Below, one piece after another: positions 10,110-18,019 of a stretch of DNA of 46,121 bases. The notes beneath the pieces are model-generated. The model ran no database searches, was not told the origin of the DNA, and saw only the letters and a list, made by a program, of their open reading frames with translations. Origin of the DNA: Pleurocapsales cyanobacterium LEGE 06147 (GTDB taxonomy: Bacteria; Cyanobacteriota; Cyanobacteriia; Cyanobacteriales; Xenococcaceae); assembly GCA_015207585.1 (NCBI GenBank), contig JADEWQ010000043.1, positions 1 through 46,121 on the forward strand. Reading direction: 5' to 3'. The position numbers were made by a program, and so were the translations under genes. Positions within the stretch are counted from its first letter, which is position 1. Every line of letters starts with the position of its first letter.

Positions 10110-10769
10110 TTACTCTGGCAATTCACCAAACCGTTGACGGTAGCGTGCAAGTTGTTCTTCAGGTGTCAAGTAACGTCTTCCTTGTTCGTTGTACCAGTAC
10201 AACACTTCCCGTTCTACCGCTCCAGAGGTGTAGCGCGATCGCCCAATTCCCAAACCTACTTCCGGCATCCAGTATGGTTCACCAATTTGTAATTCATAGG
10301 TACCATCAACTAGGCGATAGATCTCAAATGGCTGATGTTGTTCTCGTCGCCAATATTGAGGATTGTAGATCGCGTAATACAACACCCCCAATTTGGCATA
10401 GATCGTCATTTTGGTGTCATACTCTCCGCCCGGCGTTAGGGACACAACTTCCAGCATCAAAACAGGTACTACACCATCCTCTTCCCACACCACGTAGCTT
10501 TTGCGCGATTCACCATCTTTTCGACGCGCCACGCCCAAACTGAGAAATCCATCCGGTACTACAGGCACCAAAGGACTCACACCAGTTGTGTGATAAATTC
10601 CCATATCTACGCCAAAAAACCAATCGTTGCGATTTGCCCAGATAAATTCCAGCAGGAACAGGAGAAAGTTAGGAATAAAATTTTGATCTTCATTATCCAC
10701 AGGCGTATCGTCCGAACAAGGGAGTTCATCGCTGCTTGGAAGATGGAGCCAACGATCGGACTGTACCAT
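10110..10769 (-). CDS. Uma2 family endonuclease-like protein (DUF820)
   Basis: A protein of about 219 residues of the Uma2/DUF820 restriction-endonuclease-like family, which is heavily expanded in cyanobacteria. It has the FFGVDMGIYH and VPVVPDGFLSLG strands with the conserved Asp. The VPVLMLEVVS and GEYDTKMTIYAKLGVLYYAIYNP segments carry the second acidic residue and the downstream Lys of the PD-(D/E)XK-like core. The C-terminus (YLTPEEQLARYRQRFGELPE) is the usual tail. The ATG at 10769 is preferred over the TTG at 10796, since AAGGG lies about 10 bases upstream and family members begin near there. The cellular role of the family is not settled. Remnants of other accessory genes lie on both sides. 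Confidence 0.85.
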   Translation of the reverse strand: MVQSDRWLHLPSSDELPCSDDTPVDNEDQNFIPNFLLFLLEFIWANRNDWFFGVDMGIYHTTGVSPLVPVVPDGFLSLGVARRKDGESRKSYVVWEEDGVVPVLMLEVVSLTPGGEYDTKMTIYAKLGVLYYAIYNPQYWRREQHQPFEIYRLVDGTYELQIGEPYWMPEVGLGIGRSRYTSGAVEREVLYWYNEQGRRYLTPEEQLARYRQRFGELPE

Positions 10770-10928
10770 CGCAAAAGCTGCCCTTAAGAGAGTCAATGCC
10801 TCTATTTTAGCAATGTCTCATGGAAGTCAGGAAAGCTCTGGAGATTGACACCTTCACGGGCTACAGTACCCTGTGGGTATTGACGCTCCTGACGCAGTGA
10901 AAGATCTTTTATATTTAATTATGTCGAG

Positions 10929-11354
10929 CTACTTATCAGAAAATGAAACAGCGATCGCACCTTGGTAGGGACAATCTATAATTTGCTGTAATACTGTCTG
11001 CATTGTTGGAGTTATCGAGCCAGTATTGACGTAGTAAAGTTGGTCATAGGATCTAAAATAATTGTTGAAATTGATTCTCTGACCCCAAGCAAGTTTTAAC
11101 TAATTCTGGTTCATATGAAAACAAATTTCTACAGGATGGGGACGTTCCTGACCTGTAATAATTATGTTGTCCCGCAGTTGATAATTTTGGATTTCTAGTT
11201 CTATTCCCGATCGCCATTTTAAAGAACGAGAAAATCCTTGTCCTAATTGAGATGGATATGGGTAGATAGTATTAAAGCTGCCAATTTTCTGCGATTGTGA
11301 TTCGACTTCTGTAAATAAATCCCAATAAGCTTGGTGTGAAATAGTAATTGTCAT
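10929..11354 (-). pseudogene. AraC-family regulator relic lacking the DNA-binding domain
   Basis: The first 84 codons (MTITISHQAYWDLFTEVESQ, YPYPSQLGQGFSRSLKWRSG, IELEIQNYQL) match the N-terminal sensing domain of cyanobacterial AraC-type regulators and stop at 11100. Past the stop the same strand still encodes SYDQLYYVNTGSITPTMQTV and LQQIIDCPYQG, the segment that joins sensor and helix-turn-helix domains in this family, and ends at a TAG at 10929-10931. A middle piece is missing and the C-terminal DNA-binding domain is absent. No function is expected beyond, at most, a short sensor fragment. Confidence 0.7.
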
Positions 11355-11627
11355 CTTGTATCTGGCTCAATTTAACTATAATTAATTTATAATAACTATC
11401 AATAAATTCCAATTAATAGGCAATGTGCTTTACAGAACTCACCAGTCACTAGTTGGAAATACACAAAAACGAGTCGAATGCCCATCTCTTTTGAGAACAA
11501 CAGGAATAAAACTAAGAAATATATTTCAATACTTTCAATCTTTTTCCCTTAGATTAAATATTGATAATAAATAATATTTTGCTGTCCGATTGATTAAAAA
11601 AATATCAATTAATTTACCAGATTTCTA

Positions 11628-11897
11628 TCAGCGAACTCGAATACGTTTATTCGGTTTTTGCTTTTCAATCCAAGCCAAGAATTTTTGCATTTTTGGCTCA
11701 TTTCTTAACTTTTCTAAAGTATTTAAATATTTAGCTAATTCATTATTACTGTAGAGAGAGTGAATCTGACGATGACAGGCAGAACAAATATCGATTGTAG
11801 GACCGGGCTCGGCTTTTTTACGCTTCACTGCTTGCCGGGGAATGAGATGATGAACCGTTAATCGCTCCATTTCCCGTTGACATAGTTCGCATTGCAT
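11628..11897 (-). CDS. small HNH endonuclease family protein
   Basis: An 89-residue protein with a minimal HNH domain. A first CxxC pair (CELC) is followed by the LTVHHLIPRQ helix with the His pair, then a second CSACH cluster that binds zinc together with the first pair, and an RQIHSLYSN helix. Such one-domain HNH proteins are common in cyanobacteria and presumably cleave or nick DNA, but the target is unknown. The basic C-terminus ends RIRVR. The ATG at 11897 is chosen as start (MQCELC); the TTG six bases upstream is less likely. A decayed copy of its 3' end lies 1.9 kb away at 9703-9796. Confidence 0.85.
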   Translation of the reverse strand: MQCELCQREMERLTVHHLIPRQAVKRKKAEPGPTIDICSACHRQIHSLYSNNELAKYLNTLEKLRNEPKMQKFLAWIEKQKPNKRIRVR

Positions 11898-12044
11898 AAA
11901 CAAGTGTTGAATGTAGGTATATAGGTATTGGGTGTTAGGTGTTAATTAGAGTATTACTTAACCGATAAACCTAGTAAATCTGATGACTGGTGACTGATGA
12001 CTGATTCTGAGTGAACCTTTTGCTCTTATGTTTAGTCTAAACAA

Positions 12045-12680
12045 ATGAACCACTCTTCTGAAATGACGAAAGTGTTGACTAGCGATCGCCAAATGCCACC
12101 GATAGAAGCTCGAACTATTACAACAGAAAAAGAGATGGAAACAGAATTGGTTTTGCGTTCTGGACAGGGCAATCGCAGTTCCTTTCGTCAACTGTACCGC
12201 AACTACCAGCAACGGGTACGCTCAACTTTATACCAATTGTGTGGCGAGCATATGCTAGACGATTTGGTTCAAGAGGCATTTCTCAGAGCTTGGAAAGGAT
12301 TACCCACGCTACGACAAGCAAGTTATTTTTCGACCTGGCTTTATCGTATTAGTTGGAACGTAGCTAACGACCACAGACGCAAAAACTTTCCCTTGTGGCG
12401 ATCGCTAAACCAAGACGAACAAGCTTTGAGCAATACTCCTTCTCGTACGGAAGATACTCCCGACTTAATGCGTCTACATTATCAAGATTTAGTACAACGA
12501 GGGCTGCAAACTCTGAGTATAGAACAACGTGGAGTTTTAGTTTTGCACGATTTAGAAGACCTTCCTCACAAGGAAATAGCTCAGATTTTAAATATACCCG
12601 AAGGGACAGTAAAATCTCGTTTATTTCACGCTAGAAAAGCACTCAAAAAATATCTCCAACAACAAGGAGTATCGCTATGA
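12045..12680 (+). CDS. RNA polymerase ECF-type sigma factor (sigma-70 family)
   Basis: The 211-residue protein has region 2 (FRQLYRNYQQRVRSTLYQL, DDLVQEAFLRAWKGL, FSTWLYRISWNVANDHRR) and region 4 (LSIEQRGVLVLHDLEDLPHK, EIAQILNIPEGTVKSRLFHA). It has no region 1.2 or 3, which is the ECF (group 3/4) arrangement. It directs RNA polymerase to a stress regulon, typically including its own operon. The gene is followed by a membrane anti-sigma-like gene and a Spy/CpxP-like gene on the same strand, which suggests an envelope-stress circuit similar to RpoE/CpxP systems. The first 30 residues before ETELVLRSGQG are not conserved in the family, so a later start is possible. Confidence 0.93.
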   Translation: MNHSSEMTKVLTSDRQMPPIEARTITTEKEMETELVLRSGQGNRSSFRQLYRNYQQRVRSTLYQLCGEHMLDDLVQEAFLRAWKGLPTLRQASYFSTWLYRISWNVANDHRRKNFPLWRSLNQDEQALSNTPSRTEDTPDLMRLHYQDLVQRGLQTLSIEQRGVLVLHDLEDLPHKEIAQILNIPEGTVKSRLFHARKALKKYLQQQGVSL

Positions 12681-12776
12681 CAGTAAGCAGTTGTCAGGTA
12701 TTATTCTGTTTTCTGTTCCCTTTCTCCACCAGTAAATTTAATTTTGCTTAACTACTTAGATATTAAATATTCAATC

Positions 12777-13166
12777 ATGACTCACCTTCCACAAGATGAA
12801 GAGCGCAACTTAGTTAACTTCCTACGGCAGAATTATCCGGTTCCTCCTCCTGCTAAGAGCGATGAAGAAGAGCAATTAATGGAATTATTGCAGCAACAAC
12901 CTTATAGAAGCCAACAACAAAAACGTAAACCTCTCTGGATGATTTCCAGTGCGATCGTTGCGGGAATCTTACTTCTTTGGGGTAGTGATCGCTGGTTGCA
13001 ATATAAAACCCAATTAGTCATTGATGCAGATGCTCTAGCAACTTTCTTAGTCACTACTTGGAATGATGCTCTCTTAGAGACGACTTTCTCTGATGTTGAC
13101 GAAGAGGCGACTTATTCACTTCTATCTGCACTACAAAAATCCCAAGTCGCATCTTCTAGTCCTTAG
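12777..13166 (+). CDS. putative membrane anti-sigma factor
   Basis: A 129-residue protein with an acidic cytosolic N-terminus (THLPQDEERNLVNFLRQNYP), a basic stretch (QQQKRKPLW), one membrane helix at about residues 52-68 (WMISSAIVAGILLLWG) and an outer domain of about 60 residues. Its position 96 bp downstream of an ECF sigma gene and its single membrane span suggest that it holds the sigma factor at the membrane. There is no zinc-binding HxxxCxxC motif, so this would be a ZAS-independent type. The function is inferred from context. The ATG at 12777 is used because the TTG at 12744 starts in poor sequence. Confidence 0.65.
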   Translation: MTHLPQDEERNLVNFLRQNYPVPPPAKSDEEEQLMELLQQQPYRSQQQKRKPLWMISSAIVAGILLLWGSDRWLQYKTQLVIDADALATFLVTTWNDALLETTFSDVDEEATYSLLSALQKSQVASSSP

Positions 13167-13194
13167 ATTAATTCTCACTCGTGAGGTATCAATT

Positions 13195-13827
13195 ATGCTA
13201 CTACGCTATCTGCCAATTTTAGCTCTTGCAGCCATTGTTGCTCCCAGTAGCATTCTTGTTGTGATGAATGCTAATCCTTCTTTTCTTTCAAAAAATGACG
13301 GGGTGTACAAGCTGGGAGGTCGTGTTTTGAGCCAAGCTCGAAACGTCCTTCAAGGGAGCGAATTTATTTTGCCCTACAGGACTCACCCTGAGAACTCCTT
13401 CCGCTCTCCTCAAATGCTTGAGATGTCGGTAACAGAGTCAGCTCCTTCCGATTCATCCTTACAAGTAGTCACAGAAAAATCCGAGCAGTTCAGCAAGGAC
13501 AGTTGGGGAAGAAAATTGCTCCAAGAACTCAATCTTAGCCAAGATCAAAAACAACAAATCGAACAAATTCGCCGCCAGTATCAGCAAGCAATGGTTCAAG
13601 GTCAAAAAAATCTTCACTCAGCCCAGCAAGAGTTAGCAAAAATGATGGTAGGAACTGATACGACTGAGGTCATTCGTTCTCAACATCAACAAGTGGTTCA
13701 ACTTCGGCAAGAACTGGGAGAGTTGCGTTTTGAGAGTATGTTAGCCATTAGAGAGATTTTAACTCCCGAACAACGTCAAAAGTTTGCCCAAATTATGCAG
13801 TCTCATCGAGAAAATCCTGCTAATTAA
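13195..13827 (+). CDS. Spy/CpxP-family periplasmic chaperone-like protein
   Basis: A 210-residue exported protein. The N-terminus (LLRYLPILALAAIVAPSSIL) is a signal peptide or anchor. The C-terminal 90 residues are charged helices with LTxxQ-type motifs, LNLSQDQKQQIEQIRRQY and ILTPEQRQKFAQIM, as in Spy and CpxP. These proteins bind unfolded envelope proteins, and CpxP also damps its own stress pathway. A GAGG ribosome binding site 8 bases before the ATG at 13195 supports this start over upstream in-frame codons. It is third in a likely operon with the ECF sigma factor and the anti-sigma-like gene, which it may help regulate. Confidence 0.85.
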   Translation: MLLRYLPILALAAIVAPSSILVVMNANPSFLSKNDGVYKLGGRVLSQARNVLQGSEFILPYRTHPENSFRSPQMLEMSVTESAPSDSSLQVVTEKSEQFSKDSWGRKLLQELNLSQDQKQQIEQIRRQYQQAMVQGQKNLHSAQQELAKMMVGTDTTEVIRSQHQQVVQLRQELGELRFESMLAIREILTPEQRQKFAQIMQSHRENPAN

Positions 13828-13874
13828 TCAACTCCTTTTTTAAAAAAATATGATAGACTAGTATAGGTGCAAAC

Positions 13875-13956
13875 GCGGATGTGGTGGAATTGGTAGACAC
13901 GCACGTTTGAGGGGCGTGTGGCTTACGCCATGCGAGTTCAAGTCTCGCCATCCGCA
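13875..13956 (+). tRNA. tRNA-Leu, anticodon GAG
   Basis: An 82-nt class II tRNA. The acceptor stem pairs GCGGATG with CATCCGC, with discriminator A at 13956. The D arm contains GGAATTGGTAGAC. The anticodon stem CACGT/GCGTG encloses loop TTGAGGG, placing GAG at 13909-13911. A long variable arm follows, then the T loop GTTCAAGTC. It reads CUC and CUU leucine codons. CCA is not encoded, as is usual in cyanobacteria. Confidence 0.97.
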
Positions 13957-14109
13957 TAAAATATTTTTAATTGCGTATAGCTTGCCTGGACCTAGCAAGT
14001 TTTAGCCTATCTCACGCTTTTTACTTACTTATTACTCGATCTAACCTCCCAGAAAGGTAAAAAATCATCTTTACAGAAAGCGATCGAGCGCCCATTCCTT
14101 CTGGAAATA

Positions 14110-14169
14110 GTCATTTGTCTTTTGTCCCTTGTCATTTGTGCTAATGACCAATGACCAATGACAAAGGAC
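14110..14169. repeat. short tandem heptamer repeat (AATGACC type, both orientations)
   Basis: TCATTTGT/TTGTCCC units are followed by a mirror set, AATGACC AATGACC AATGACA. The opposing orientation lets the segment fold into a hairpin. The same heptamer occurs near 421, 39205, 41908, 44770 and 45910. Confidence 0.8.
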
Positions 14170-14214
14170 GTGAAATCTTCCATTTGAAGAGCGGGGGATG
14201 AGCTTAATGATGAC

Positions 14215-14352
14215 AGACCGTAAGCTTTGCCCGAATAAAAGTTTGCCGTGAACTAAAATTCCGGCTTAAAGCTCAAACCCATTGAAATGGGTTGGCTTAA
14301 CCAAATTTTGAGTTCAAGATACTCCGCCCTGCAAGGGACGGGGCTTACAACA
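14215..14352. mobile_element. possible solitary end of an IS200/IS605-type element
   Basis: This block is compactly structured. AACCCATT and AATGGGTT form a perfect hairpin at about 14277-14294, nested between AACTAAAATT and AATTTTGAGTT arms, and a CCCTGCAAGGG hairpin follows at about 14328-14338 before CGGGGCTTACAA. Subterminal hairpins near a TTACAA-like edge, without a transposase, fit a decayed IS200/IS605 (tnpB) right end or a derived MITE. No tnpA or tnpB frame is nearby, so this is only a candidate. Confidence 0.35.
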
Positions 14353-14858
14353 GTCACCTGTCATCAGTGAAAGAAAAACTGGTGACTGACGGGGCGCGTT
14401 GTTCCCGGTCGACTGGACACAGCCTCTCACCTGCTCGGACTTCGTGAGAAAATTAATTTTCTGATGGCTGTGCATAAGTACTAAAAAGTAAGAAGCCTAA
14501 TATTGAAGCTTGGCCAATATCTTTATACCACTCTTAAAAAAATCTTATTAATAATTACTTGCAATAAGCTCTCGGGGCTGGTAAATTACTTTATAGTCGA
14601 TTGATTAATTGTCATCCTCGATCCACTAACCGAGCAAATAAAAACAAAAAGCTATATCTATCAAATTTTGGTTATCAGTTTGAGTTCCTAAATGACTTGA
14701 CGAAAGTTCATGATAAGTAATTAACAAGCTCAATCAAGTATAAATTATTGCTAATTAATAATATTAGTTTTGGTTGGACTTGGGCAATCCCTAGCCAATG
14801 AGCTGTCTAAGCTTTTGTTAAGCTTCTACTTTTGTTTGTCAGACCAAAGAGATTGACT

Positions 14859-15020
14859 ATGAATATACAAAGGAGTAAGCGGAAAATCTCAACTTCCAGG
14901 CAAGATCTAGACAAGATGAAGAAAATTATTGGCACTCGCTGGGAAGAAATTTGGGAAGTTGTTGAAGCTAGAGCACATAATAAACTGAAATTAAAAGATT
15001 TAATCGGAGATTTTTGGTAA
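14859..15020 (+). CDS. small hypothetical protein, 53 residues
   Basis: A short basic frame beginning MNIQRSKRKISTSRQDLDKM and ending KLKDLIGDFW. It has a predicted helix rich in charged residues and no membrane segment. I do not recognise a family. The start codon is preceded only by a weak AGAG. A reverse-strand frame overlaps it almost fully, and the coding strand is not proven. It lies alone between repeat-rich spacers. Confidence 0.3.
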   Translation: MNIQRSKRKISTSRQDLDKMKKIIGTRWEEIWEVVEARAHNKLKLKDLIGDFW

Positions 15021-15158
15021 AGTGTCAAAAATATCAAATTTTGCGCTTTATTTACCCACTTTCCCTCTTTTCTGATAAATTGGCGAATAATACCGCAAGT
15101 GAGTTAAGTATCTAGCAATTATAATTGAAGAATAATAACTAGCACCCGATTCAATGTT

Positions 15159-15821
15159 ATGACTCACTTAGGCCGATGTCCCACGGCAATTTGGGACTTA
15201 ATAAGAGCCAAAATAATAAAATTGGGTTTAGTCTCGATGATGGCGGTGGTTGGTAGTGGACTTATCCCTCGGGTAACACTGGCGCAACAGAGCAATCTAT
15301 CTGCCAAAGCATCTACGGAACTTCCAGTGGTTGACTCAACCGCACTAGGAACTCAGATGAATGTACCTTGGTCGCAGCCAGTAAAAATTGTCGATCCTTT
15401 TGAAGGAGATTCTGTCGGCATCTTTGACAGGCACTATTTTTATAGGAATTTCCTGAATAATTATAATACTAGATTTGAGGTAGTCAGTCTTTGGCAGCCC
15501 GATTCTATTCGTCTCTTATTGACTTACGGCGAGCGCGATTGCTTTTTAAGAAACTATAGTTTCTCCCTCAGCACTCCTATAACAAGATGTGTGACTGCCA
15601 CTAATCCCCAGAACGTAAATGAACTTTTTATAAAAGTTGGCGAACAAGTATTTCGCTTAAGTGGTAAAAATAGTACTTTTAAAGTGAGCGATGAGTTGGC
15701 AACTGCCTTGAAAAATGCGCCAGCTGAAAATGTCGGCATTCGACTAGTAGCTGAAGGCGGAGCAGAAGTAGATAGCGTAATTGGCGAAAAAACAGTAGAA
15801 GCCTGGAAAACAATTTATTAA
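15159..15821 (+). CDS. exported hypothetical protein
   Basis: A 220-residue protein with a likely signal peptide. After a basic N-terminus, residues 22-42 (LGLVSMMAVVGSGLIPRVTL) are hydrophobic and are followed by AQQ, a plausible signal peptidase site. The mature part has a short acidic segment (KIVDPFEGDSVGIFDRHYFY) and a beta-rich C-terminal half (DSIRLLLTYGERDCFLRNYS; TRCVTATNPQNVNELFIKVG). Two cysteines (in DCF and TRC) may form a disulfide. I do not recognise a characterised family; similar exported proteins occur in cyanobacteria. The ATG at 15159 gives a long basic lead, and a later Met near residue 27 is an alternative start. Confidence 0.7.
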   Translation: MTHLGRCPTAIWDLIRAKIIKLGLVSMMAVVGSGLIPRVTLAQQSNLSAKASTELPVVDSTALGTQMNVPWSQPVKIVDPFEGDSVGIFDRHYFYRNFLNNYNTRFEVVSLWQPDSIRLLLTYGERDCFLRNYSFSLSTPITRCVTATNPQNVNELFIKVGEQVFRLSGKNSTFKVSDELATALKNAPAENVGIRLVAEGGAEVDSVIGEKTVEAWKTIY

Positions 15822-15974
15822 TACATTATTAATACAGTCAAAGAAAAGTAAAGTGAGGATTTTCAGGCAACTAATCTAGTAAAAGGGATAAGCGAAATTG
15901 CGCTAACTCTCTAAGATGCTACTAGCGTTCGAATAAAGGTGACGGGAGAGTAAGTAATCAAAACTGCAAAAGAG

Positions 15975-16037
15975 TTCCTTCTAACAGGATTTGGTGCTGT
16001 TATTGGTAAAGAAAGCGGCTAATCTTGTTGGAAGGAA
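15975..16037. ncRNA. candidate structured RNA: 16-bp stem with 31-nt loop
   Basis: Positions 15975-15990 (TTCCTTCTAACAGGAT) pair with 16022-16037 (ATCTTGTTGGAAGGAA). Fourteen pairs are Watson-Crick and two are G-U on the forward strand, with no bulge. G-U substitutions that keep pairing hint at a forward-strand RNA. No T-tract follows directly, so it is not a simple terminator. I do not recognise a known RNA family. Confidence 0.35.
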
Positions 16038-16260
16038 AATGTCATGATTGTTGTCGCAATTAAATAAAGTAGTCGCACTCCAAGCTATCTCGGGTTGTAA
16101 ATTAAAATTAACAGAGTCATGGTGCACGTCTTTTTTTTTGTAAAGTTTTGTATGATTTACTCATAGAGAGCCAACACTATTTCAATTTAAATTGATTAGT
16201 GAGGATAACCGTATTCCAGGTTTTTATTCGGCAAATGCTCCACTAAATTACGGATTTCTA

Positions 16261-16285
16261 CTCTCAAAAAACTGAGAGATTTTTA
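16261..16285 (+). terminator. terminator-like hairpin
   Basis: CTCTCA (16261-16266) and TGAGAG (16273-16278) form a 6-bp stem with an A-rich loop, followed by ATTTTT. It lies upstream of the small gene at 16371. It could end an RNA transcribed from the preceding spacer, or act in the leader of that gene. Confidence 0.4.
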
Positions 16286-16370
16286 TAAAAATATATATTA
16301 TCAGGTTATTTCTGATTAGAACTGAATTCTAGATCGACCAAATAACGATTAAGGTATTTAGGTTGTGGCC

Positions 16371-16610
16371 ATGTTTAGACCAACTCACCTACTTGTCTCT
16401 CGCTCAAAGCAAATTCCCGTCCACTTGGTTTCTAGTCGAAAAGGATTTTTCTTAGTTACCGAGTCAGAGTGGTATCAAAACCGCAAGCCAGCCTTTGAAA
16501 TGCATCCGCACAGAGGCTTATTCTGTCATGGCATAGCAGTTTTGGGTTACAGTTTGCAGCCGCTTGCAATTAAAGCTAGCGAAGCTACACCCGTGCCTGA
16601 GTACGATTAA
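16371..16610 (+). CDS. small conserved cyanobacterial hypothetical protein
   Basis: A 79-residue protein beginning MFRPTHLLVSRSKQIPVHLV and containing the FEMHPHRGLFCHGIAVLGYS motif. I recognise the pattern (MFRPTHLLVSR at the start, HPHRGxFC in the middle) as that of a small conserved cyanobacterial family of unknown function, but I cannot name it. It has no signal peptide. The ATG at 16371 is preferred to the GTG at 16365 because conservation begins there. Two His and one Cys cluster could bind a metal; this is speculation. Confidence 0.7.
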   Translation: MFRPTHLLVSRSKQIPVHLVSSRKGFFLVTESEWYQNRKPAFEMHPHRGLFCHGIAVLGYSLQPLAIKASEATPVPEYD

Positions 16611-16774
16611 TTTTTCTAATAGTTCTTGGTGCCTATTACGAAACTTAGCGATCGGTAATTGCTACAAGCGAAATTTAGTCAAGTAATTGCAATATATATT
16701 TAGAAACTTTAATAGTTGTTTGCATCAACTCATTGCAACCGAGAAAAGAAAAGCTAGTAAAGGAAGCATTTGTT

Positions 16775-16975
16775 ATGAATCAACCTCTCAATTTAACTTT
16801 AGAGCAAGAATTCAATCAAAGACTATTTGCTGATCAAGTGCAGCGTCTATCTCGTGAAGAGGCTCAGGAAATGCTAATCATGCTGCACGAACACATGATG
16901 CTTAAAGATAATGTGTATAAGGCTCTTCTCAGTCAAGATTGGGGAATAAAACTAGATTCAACGTCTGTGTCTTAG
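16775..16975 (+). CDS. nblA: phycobilisome degradation protein NblA
   Basis: A 66-residue protein with the NblA pattern: N-terminal LNLTLEQEFNQRLFADQVQR, a central LSREEAQEMLIMLHEHMMLK helix and a C-terminal YKALLSQDWGI. NblA dimers bind phycobiliproteins and act as adaptors that bring phycobilisomes to the Clp protease during nitrogen or other starvation. Length is normal for the family. The ATG at 16775 is used: an AGGA box lies about 10 bases upstream, and the longer frame from 16733 adds unrelated sequence. The gene is monocistronic. I could not find a canonical GTA-N8-TAC NtcA site upstream. Confidence 0.93.
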   Translation: MNQPLNLTLEQEFNQRLFADQVQRLSREEAQEMLIMLHEHMMLKDNVYKALLSQDWGIKLDSTSVS

Positions 16976-17218
16976 CCACAGCAATTAGAAGTTAGATCGT
17001 GGAATTAGGAACTATTTCGGTTCATTGGTCGATATCTTCTTTTAGTACCACAAAAACAACTCCTAATATGCAAAAATTAGCTGTTAGCGCGATGGTGCAT
17101 CCACGGCACAGTTTCCTATTTTTAGACCCAAGGAAACCGTGCCAATTTTGGTTGCACCTTAAGGAAGTACGAGCAAATTTCTCTCTTAAATAAATTCGCT
17201 AGTATGTAGTTCGAAAAG

Positions 17219-18019
17219 ATGAACTCGAATCGAGACAAACTTAGACAAATAGTCAATTTAATTGCAATTGTTGCTGCGTTTGGCACGAATATTATTGCTA
17301 ATGTTGCTCCTTTTAATGGACAAACTATAGGAGAAATTTCCAATACCCTGTTTCGAGATGTCTTAGTCACGCCAGCTAACTATGCCTTTGCCATCTGGGG
17401 TTTAATTTATCTGGGTTTAATAAGTTTTGCCATTTATCAAGCACTACCCGAACAACGGCGAAATTCTCAGCTACAACGGATGGGGTATCTGGTTGCGATC
17501 GCCAGTCTGGCTCAGATAACCTGGATTTTTTTCTTTTTATATGGTCTGTTTGCTCTGTCTTTTGTGGCAATGCTAGGAATTCTATTTCCCCTCATTGGCG
17601 CATATCAAAGTCTGAGAAATGGCGATCGCTCTTTTTGGGGACAGCAAAAATGGTTTGTCTACGTTCCTATAAGTATCTATCTTGCGTGGATTAGCGTAGC
17701 AACAATTGTGAATGGAGCAATTGTCCTCGACTATTGGAACTGGAATGGTTGGGGGATCGATCCTCAAATCTGGACGGCGATCGTGTTGCTTGTGGCTACA
17801 GTTATTGCTGCTACAGTCAGTATCCGAAGGGACGATCTTGTCTATATGGGGGTGTTTGTTTGGGCTTTCGTGGCGATCGCCGTGCGTAATTCAAATAATT
17901 TGGTAATTGCAGCAACAGCTGGAGGATTGGCGATCGTGCTAGTTCTTATAGGAATGTTTAGCAGAATGCGTCGTTACTTATCTTCTGGAGGTAAGATTAA
18001 ATCCAGTCGATCGAATTAA
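17219..18019 (+). CDS. TspO/MBR-like tryptophan-rich membrane protein
   Basis: A 266-residue integral membrane protein with about seven hydrophobic helices. After a short basic N-terminus it has a helix at 14-29, the TPANYAFAIWGLIYLGL motif at about 51-67, and repeated Trp-rich helices (ITWIFFFLYGLF, VYVPISIYLAWISVAT, LDYWNWNGWG). The A-F-x-I-W-G-x-I-Y motif is shared with the tryptophan-rich sensory (TspO) group of transmembrane proteins, though this one is longer than the 160-residue TspO proper. Ligand and function are unknown. Its last 42 bases overlap the convergent 3' end of the hybrid kinase gene. Confidence 0.75.
   Translation: MNSNRDKLRQIVNLIAIVAAFGTNIIANVAPFNGQTIGEISNTLFRDVLVTPANYAFAIWGLIYLGLISFAIYQALPEQRRNSQLQRMGYLVAIASLAQITWIFFFLYGLFALSFVAMLGILFPLIGAYQSLRNGDRSFWGQQKWFVYVPISIYLAWISVATIVNGAIVLDYWNWNGWGIDPQIWTAIVLLVATVIAATVSIRRDDLVYMGVFVWAFVAIAVRNSNNLVIAATAGGLAIVLVLIGMFSRMRRYLSSGGKIKSSRSN

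Larger units (their letters stand above)
13957..14858. other. 900-bp spacer with repeats and a possible mobile-element end
   Basis: No gene is supported between tRNA-Leu and the small frame at 14859. The spacer contains a heptamer repeat at 14110-14169, a structured block at about 14215-14352 described separately, and a further hairpin-prone GC-rich patch at 14390-14440. The remainder (14460-14850) is AT-rich with no recognisable signal. Confidence 0.5.
15822..16370. other. 550-bp spacer with structured elements but no ORF
   Basis: No coding frame is supported. The spacer carries a long imperfect stem (15975-16037) and a terminator-like hairpin (16261-16285), both listed separately. Between them lie an eight-T run near 16130-16140 and otherwise AT-rich sequence. 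The arrangement could accommodate a small RNA gene. Confidence 0.5.

Noticed and set aside
10145-10543. Forward 132-codon open frame opposite the Uma2 gene
   Set aside because: It is antisense to a well-conserved Uma2 coding region; the composition is that of a shadow frame.
14110-14169. Heptamer repeats as a CRISPR array
   Set aside because: The units are 7 bp without spacers of constant length; this is the common cyanobacterial short tandem repeat type. No cas genes are present.
16655-16665. GTA...TAC pair upstream of nblA as an NtcA site
   Set aside because: The spacing between GTA and TAC is 5 bases, not the 8 required for NtcA.
17978-18019. Overlap of the TspO-like gene and the hybrid kinase as a read-through fusion
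   Set aside because: The genes are on opposite strands and simply converge; each has its own conserved end.
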